From: UBA1046 sp012511325
Lineage (GTDB): Bacteria; Bacillota; Clostridia; Saccharofermentanales; DTU023
DNA: 64,000 bases
Direction: 5' to 3'
Assembly (NCBI GenBank): GCA_050951925.1
Contig: JBMNJZ010000001.1
Location: 744,001-808,000, forward strand
The position numbers were made by a program, and so were the translations under genes. The notes beneath the pieces were generated by a model. The model was not told where the DNA came from. It saw only the letters and a list, made by a program, of their open reading frames with translations, and ran no database searches. Shown here in pieces: positions 59,014 to 64,000 of the stretch. Numbering within the stretch: position 1 is the first letter of the stretch; each line of letters begins with the position of its first letter.

Positions 59014-60748
59014 TTGACTAGTAATGACAGCAATGCCGTCACCGGTGATTTAAGTCGTAACATTATTTCGGAACTGAAACGGAACGGCTTGATTCTGATG
59101 ACCGGAGCTGAGCAACGAGCATTGGATAAGGCCTGGACTGAGAGTACAGGCCTTTTGCTTTCCGTTCTGATGGAGCAGGCTGCTTCTGCTGTGACAACGG
59201 TGGTGCTGACTTTGCTGAGTGCATGGTCATCAAATTCCGCTGACTATGGCAGCCCGGCAGTCGATGCATTGGGATCTGATGAGACAAGATCTGCCGGGGA
59301 GATTTCTGAGTTAATTGTTAATCCGGATCGGGGAAAATGGATTTTAGTTCTGGCGGGAGCGGGTCAAAACGGCGGAGATGCCTGGGCGACAGCCCGTCAA
59401 CTTTTGGCTTATGATCTGGCTGTGTCGGTGGTTGATCTGTCCGGGGGCAGAGTTTTGCCTGTGGAAGCCGCAGCCAACAGGCAGGCCTACCTAAACCTGG
59501 ACGGAGTTGTTCTGACCGCGGATGATCTGGCTGAAATGGAGACGTTTCCTGACATTATTATCGACGGTATTTTTGGTACAGGCTTTCAAAATCGGCCTCT
59601 GGCTGCGGCGTTGGATGATCTTCTGGCAGAGATCAACCGTCTGGGCGAGAAGGCTGAGGCGGTGGTGGCGATCGATATTCCCAGCGGAGTTAATGCCGAT
59701 ACCGGAGAAGCTATTACAAATGCTATCATTGCGGACTATACTGTCAGTTTCGGTCGGCCCAAAGTGGGTTTGTTTTCCGCGCCAGGTTGCCTTTTTGCCG
59801 GCGAGGTGATTTCCGCCCCTATCAGCATGCCCTCTGCATGGCAAGAGCGAAAACTTGAGCAATCATTGGGGAAAGAGCGGATCATCCACCTGGCCGTAAC
59901 AGGGGAGTGGCTTAGTCCCAGACAGATTGAGCGCTGTGCCGCCGGGCATAAAGGCAACTTTGGCCGGGGGCTCATCTTAGGTGGCAGTCCGGGGGTTCCG
60001 GGAGCAGTAATATTGGCTGCCAGGGGGATGATGGCGGCCGGCAGCGGCTATACTTATGTGCAGACTGTACCGGAGATTCTGCCGTTGCTGGCAGACGCTC
60101 TGCCCTCTGCCTTGATCTCGGAGGTAGGGACAGTCGCCGAATTATTGCAGCTGACTGAGCAGGTGCAGGCAGTGGCTTGCGGGCCGGGAGCGGGCGAGAG
60201 TGATTGGCTGCGGTTTTTGCCGGATTTAATTGAGTCTGCACCACAATTGGTTCTTGATGCCGATGCGCTGAATTATTTGGCGGGTTTGTCAGATTGGGAG
60301 ACTTTGACTGCCCGGCGAGCAGAGGCAGGACTTTCTCCCGCTATATTGACCCCGCATCCGCTGGAGCTATTACGTTTAGCGCCGGATCTGGAAGAAATGC
60401 TTAAATTAGATCGGGCCGGCGCAGCGTTGGCTCTGGCAAACAGATCTCAGAGCATTGTGATCCTAAAAGGATTAGCGACTGTGACAGCATTGCCCTCGGG
60501 GGGTCTGTCTTTATAATACCAGTGGCAATAATGGTCTGGCTAAGGCCGGATCCGGCGATGTGTTGACAGGGATGATGTGTTCTTTTCTGGCCCAGGGTTA
60601 TAAGGCGGAAATTGCCGCCCCCGCTGCCGTATATCTGCACGGGCTGGCGGCGGATCTGGCATTACAGAAACTTGGCACAGCCAGAAGCATCACTCCTGAG
60701 CTGATTTTAGATTATCTGCCACAGTCATTTATTCAGGTGGACTGGTAA
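59014..60748 (+). pseudogene. nnrD: Bifunctional NAD(P)HX epimerase/dehydratase, frameshifted in the C-terminal domain
   Basis: The protein repairs hydrated NAD(P)H. The N-terminal YjeF_N epimerase domain (about 25-270) contains AGAGQNGGDAW and VAIDIPSGVNADTG; the C-terminal dehydratase domain begins GHKGNFGRGLILGGSPG and has AVACGPGAG and VLDADALNYL. The frame stops at TAA 60514-60516, yet the next frame continues exactly with the conserved end YNTSGNNGLAKAGSGDVLTGM and runs to 60748. The break is at a run of six Gs (60499-60504); with five, the reading becomes PSGVCLYNTSGN without interruption, about 577 residues in all. So it is either a sequencing indel in the G run, phase variation or a true mutation. 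TTG 59014 follows AGGAG. Confidence 0.85.
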
Positions 60749-60828
60749 GAAGCGTGATTTTACAGCTATAATAGATTAAATCGCTTACTGCGGCATATTC
60801 AACCGAGTGTGCCGGCGGAGGTTGGGGA

Positions 60829-62376
60829 GTGCCATCTAATATAGTCCAGTCAATCAAAGACTTTTTCTCCAGCGTCTGGGAAATTATCTCGGATGGTCTA
60901 TTGCTCTTTGGCGGACCTGTTGATACTTTCCTGGCGATAGTTGATATTCTTGCTACGACTCTGGTTATTTATTATTTACTGAAGCTGATGCGCGAGACCA
61001 GGGCTTGGCAATTGCTCAAAGGTATTTTGCTGATCTTTGCTTTTGCGATCTTTGCCGGTATTATCGGGCTGGATACTATCGGTTTTCTTCTGAACAGAAC
61101 TATTTCTCTCTTTGCCATTGCTTTTGTTGTTATCTTCCAGCCTGAACTGAGGAGGGCTTTGGAAACTTTTGGGCGCAGCAGCTTTAATGTAATCGCTTCC
61201 ACATTTTCGGTAGAGGGGCGCCCGGATTCAATCCATCAACTTATAGAAGCAATTGTTACCGCCTGTGAGCAGATGAGCAAGGAGCGAACAGGCGCCTTAA
61301 TTATTATTGAGCGCACTACCAAGCTGAGAGAACTTCAGGAGCAAGAAAATGCAGTATTGCTTGATGCTCAGGTTACGAGCTCTCTGCTGCAGCAGATTTT
61401 CTATACCGGTTCGCCGCTGCACGATGGCGCAGTGTTGGTGAGACACGGAAGAGTAGCGGCAGCGCGTGTGCATGTTCCTTTGACAGATAATTATCATCTG
61501 CGCCGCGATTTTGGTACCAGACACAGAGCCGCAGTAGGTGCCAGTGAGATGGGTGATGCGATTTCTGTCGTTGTGTCTGAAGAGAGGGGAACGATTTCCC
61601 TTGGCATAGGCGGCAGGCTGTATGTCCTCAGCAGTGCCGATGCCCTGCGCAATCGACTGCATCGCCTGTTGAGCTTTGAGCCGGAGGAAAAGAGGACGGG
61701 ATTGGGGCGCCTGCTCGGTCTGCGACAGAAAAAAAGTGAAAAGTTCGAACAGACCGAGAGTGAAAAATTCAGCGCTGCGGATTTGGTGTCGGAAACTGTT
61801 GCGGAACATGCGGCAGAATCTGCAGCCGACGCTGCTGACTCCAGAGTTGCAGCATTGTCGGAACAGACAAATGCTGTAGCTGCTTCTTTTTCTGAGCGTT
61901 TTCAGGTGCCTGCCGACAGCGGCTCACGCTTAAGCAAAAAGAGAAAAATCGGTTTTGACCGCCGCAAAAAGCGAAAGTTCTCCATCAAAAAGCATCAGGT
62001 ATTGCTGGCTGTCGTTTCGCTCTTGATCGGATTCTCGATCTGGTTCTATGTGCAGATGACGGTCAATCCGATTAAGACCAGAGATTTCAATGTCCAGTTG
62101 CAATATCGCGGCGAGGAGATTGCCGCCGACAATGGCTATGGTATTCAGAGCTTTCCTTTAGTGACAGTCCAGGTCAGACTCAAAGGGCGCGACCGCATCT
62201 TGCAGGATTTGTCAGCGAATGATATTGTAGCTTTTGTTGATTTAGGGCAAATCTCCGAGCCGGGTATCCAGAGTCTGCCCGTTCAGATTGATGCGGATAC
62301 CGTGTTTTCTACTTATACAGAACAGTTATTGCCCGGGCGTATTACAGTTAATGTGTTCTCTGAGGATAATCCCTAA
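60829..62376 (+). CDS. cdaA: CdaA diadenylate cyclase fused to a CdaR (YbbR) domain
   Basis: 515 residues. Residues 30-105 hold three membrane helices, then the DAC (DisA_N) domain with LHDGAVLVR (DGA at 199-201) and GTRHRAAVG (RHR at 231-233), the active-site pair that makes c-di-AMP from two ATP. A Lys/Ala-rich linker (about 290-385) leads to another helix (about 388-408) and one YbbR-like domain (about 412-510). In B. subtilis CdaA and its partner CdaR are separate proteins, and CdaR has several YbbR repeats; here they are one chain with a single repeat. GTG start with GGAGG upstream. Followed after 20 bases by glmM, as in the cdaA-cdaR-glmM operon. c-di-AMP controls K+ and osmolyte balance. 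Confidence 0.93.
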   Translation: MPSNIVQSIKDFFSSVWEIISDGLLLFGGPVDTFLAIVDILATTLVIYYLLKLMRETRAWQLLKGILLIFAFAIFAGIIGLDTIGFLLNRTISLFAIAFVVIFQPELRRALETFGRSSFNVIASTFSVEGRPDSIHQLIEAIVTACEQMSKERTGALIIIERTTKLRELQEQENAVLLDAQVTSSLLQQIFYTGSPLHDGAVLVRHGRVAAARVHVPLTDNYHLRRDFGTRHRAAVGASEMGDAISVVVSEERGTISLGIGGRLYVLSSADALRNRLHRLLSFEPEEKRTGLGRLLGLRQKKSEKFEQTESEKFSAADLVSETVAEHAAESAADAADSRVAALSEQTNAVAASFSERFQVPADSGSRLSKKRKIGFDRRKKRKFSIKKHQVLLAVVSLLIGFSIWFYVQMTVNPIKTRDFNVQLQYRGEEIAADNGYGIQSFPLVTVQVRLKGRDRILQDLSANDIVAFVDLGQISEPGIQSLPVQIDADTVFSTYTEQLLPGRITVNVFSEDNP

Positions 62377-62396
62377 AATCAACCTATGGAGGATTT

Positions 62397-63752
62397 ATGA
62401 CTAGATTGTTCGGAACGGACGGGGTTCGTGGTGTGGCCAATTGGGATCTGACTCCTGATCTGGCCTATAAAATTGGTTGGGCCAGCGCTAATATCCTGGC
62501 GGGTAAAAATTTGCATAGACCGGTTTTTCTGGTCGGGAGGGATACCAGAATTTCCGGTACGATGTTGGAAGCTGCTCTGGTGGCAGGCCTGACCTCGGCA
62601 GGAGCTGATGTATATTTGGCCGGGGTCATTCCTACGCCGGGGATTGCCTACCTGACGCGCAAGCATGGCTATGATGCAGGAGTGGTAATTTCCGCCTCGC
62701 ATAATCCCTATGAACATAATGGCATTAAACTCTTTTCCGGCAATGGCTATAAGCTGTCGGACGAGATTGAAGACCGGATTGAAGCCCTGGTCAAATCATA
62801 TGATGAATCAAGTCGGGACTGGCCAATCGGTGATAAGATAGGCCACTGTTATGAACTGGCTGATGCCGCCCAAGAATATGCTGAACATCTGATTGATTGC
62901 GTAGGTGTTGATTTGTCCGGCTTTAAGATTGCCGTGGACTGCGCCAATGGCGCCAGTGTCCCGATCGCTCCTAAATTATTCGCAGATTTGGGTGCTGAAG
63001 TGATCCCAATCGGTATTGAACCTGATGGCCTTAACATCAATCGGGGTTGCGGTTCGACGGATCTGGCTAAGCTGGTAAGTGTTGTCCGCAGCGAGAATTG
63101 TGATCTGGGGCTTGCTTTTGATGGCGATGCTGACCGGATGCTGGCGGTTGACGAAAAAGGAGAAACTGTTGACGGCGATATTATTATGTCTATTATTGCC
63201 AGCGATATGAAAAGGCAGGGCAAGCTAGCCCGGAATACTTTGGTTGCGACCGTTATGAGCAATCTCGGCCTGCTCTATATGGGCAAAAATAATGGCATCG
63301 AGATTGTCCGCACCCAGGTCGGTGATCGCTATGTACTGGAAGAGATGCTCCGTTCCGGGTATCTGATCGGCGGTGAGCAATCAGGCCATCTGATTCTTCT
63401 GGAGCATACAACTACAGGTGATGGCATGTTGAGCGCGCTGTGTCTGCTGCAGGCATTACAGAATTCTGACCAAAGCCTTGGCGCCGCTCGCCGGATCATG
63501 AAAGTTTTCCCGCAGGTATTGGTTAATGTCCAAGTGACGAATGAAAATAAAAGCAGATCATTACTTGATGAGGATGTTCTCAGTGCCATCAAGCGGATCG
63601 AAACAGAGCTGGGTGAGAGGGGACGCATTTTTGTCCGCGCTTCCGGGACTGAAGCCAAGATCAGAGTCATGGTCGAAGGCGAATTCCTGGAGGATATCCA
63701 ACAAAAAGCTGATGAGGTGGCCAATTTGGTTCGCAGTCGGTACGGGGCCTGA
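62397..63752 (+). CDS. glmM: Phosphoglucosamine mutase
   Basis: 451 residues. Converts glucosamine-6-P to glucosamine-1-P for peptidoglycan. Phosphoserine loop VISASHNPYEHNGIK (Ser101), metal loop DGDADRM, GGEQSGH and the C-terminal RASGTEAKIRVMVEG phosphate site are all present; FGTDGVRG opens the protein. GGAGG precedes the ATG. GlmM is also known to bind and inhibit CdaA. Confidence 0.97.
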   Translation: MTRLFGTDGVRGVANWDLTPDLAYKIGWASANILAGKNLHRPVFLVGRDTRISGTMLEAALVAGLTSAGADVYLAGVIPTPGIAYLTRKHGYDAGVVISASHNPYEHNGIKLFSGNGYKLSDEIEDRIEALVKSYDESSRDWPIGDKIGHCYELADAAQEYAEHLIDCVGVDLSGFKIAVDCANGASVPIAPKLFADLGAEVIPIGIEPDGLNINRGCGSTDLAKLVSVVRSENCDLGLAFDGDADRMLAVDEKGETVDGDIIMSIIASDMKRQGKLARNTLVATVMSNLGLLYMGKNNGIEIVRTQVGDRYVLEEMLRSGYLIGGEQSGHLILLEHTTTGDGMLSALCLLQALQNSDQSLGAARRIMKVFPQVLVNVQVTNENKSRSLLDEDVLSAIKRIETELGERGRIFVRASGTEAKIRVMVEGEFLEDIQQKADEVANLVRSRYGA

Positions 63753-63754
63753 TC

Positions 63755-64000
63755 GTGAAACAGAAGAAAGCAGCGCAAATTATTCTATGGCTGCTTTTGG
63801 TCAGCGCTGTCTTGCTGATTCTGTCTCATTTTGATGTCTTGGATCGACCGCTTACTTTGCCGCCGGATCCGGAGAAACTAATCCTGGCGGGCCAGCAAGA
63901 GTCTGCTTCTGAAGTGTCAATCCCGGCAGATAGTGAGCCGAGTACCGGCGCTGAAGTCGATGCCGATCACATCCCGGAGCCAACGGCAATTGAACAGGTA
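63755..64000 (+). CDS. Membrane-anchored or secreted protein, cut off by window end
   Basis: GTG 63755 lies two bases after the glmM stop; the frame stays open to base 64000. The 82 visible residues begin VKQKKAAQIILWLLLVSAVLLIL (a basic start and one hydrophobic helix) and then become Pro/Ala/Glu/Asp-rich, so this is a signal anchor or signal peptide followed by a low-complexity extracellular part. Family not recognisable from this part; it may belong to the same operon as glmM. Confidence 0.65.
   Translation, partial: MKQKKAAQIILWLLLVSAVLLILSHFDVLDRPLTLPPDPEKLILAGQQESASEVSIPADSEPSTGAEVDADHIPEPTAIEQV

Noticed and set aside
1..64000. tRNA, rRNA or insertion sequences
   Set aside because: I looked for TTCGAnTCC T-arm patterns, transposase motifs and long terminal repeats and found none that hold up by eye; a tRNAscan or ISfinder run would settle it.

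Overview
The window looks like a chromosomal segment of an anaerobic, amino-acid-fermenting Firmicute (Clostridia-like; the genus cannot be named by eye). Pointers are a selenocysteine-containing glycine/betaine/sarcosine reductase component B (grdX-grdE-grdB), a SigI/RsgI sigma/anti-sigma pair, a K+-dependent membrane pyrophosphatase, an ECF transporter S component, a cdaA/cdaR-glmM locus, AGGAGG-type ribosome binding sites with frequent GTG/TTG starts, sigma-A-like promoters (TTGACA-17-TATAAT type), and a sortase-type surface protein. Coding density is high and gene content is mostly ordinary chromosomal. No rRNA, tRNA, CRISPR array, prophage or intact insertion sequence was seen.

Layout. 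1-5.4 kb: a CotH-type protein (5' end cut off), an MtnA/eIF2B-like isomerase, an SDR with a strong promoter and palindromic operator, and cysK. 5.5-8.6 kb: an aromatic-amino-acid (TrpXYZ-type) ABC transporter on the minus strand, preceded by a promoter, a 26-codon leader peptide with four consecutive Tyr codons and an intrinsic terminator; this reads as tyrosine-responsive attenuation. 8.6-11.2 kb: a sortase-anchored protein with three near-identical 234-bp repeats, then a frameshifted type IV pilin gene. 11.3-25.3 kb: hppA, a MalY/PatB-type lyase, an Asp/Glu racemase, asparaginase, a complete dipeptide/oligopeptide ABC transporter, a flavodoxin-MarR pair and an AAA/DUF4143 ATPase.

25.4-37.1 kb: pheT-pheS, Na/phosphate symporter, ECF S component, UPF0340 protein, AI-2E-type permease, a D-aspartate-ligase-like ATP-grasp enzyme, azlCD and a secreted nuclease. 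37.4-42.6 kb: a PLP lyase followed by a 1101-residue acyl-AMP ligase/ACP/alpha-oxoamine synthase fusion, probably a small lipid or acyl-aminoketone pathway, then a DUF554 protein. 42.6-51 kb: rsgI-sigI, DUF134 and DUF5320 proteins, grdB (in-frame UGA)-grdE-grdX, a zinc dehydrogenase without the structural-zinc cysteines, and an NADH:rubredoxin-type reductase. 51-64 kb: DEAD-box helicase, hflX, plsC, tadA, a zinc-ribbon membrane protein, a sugar transporter, a uridine-kinase-like protein, trxA, a frameshifted nnrE-nnrD gene, a CdaA-CdaR fusion, glmM and the start of a membrane protein cut off by the window end.

Main points for a second look: the Tyr leader peptide, the ligase-ACP-oxoamine synthase fusion with its PLP-enzyme neighbour, the CdaA-CdaR fusion, the selenocysteine readthrough in grdB (which standard gene calling splits in two), and two one-base frameshifts (pilin, nnrD) that may be sequence errors or real decay.
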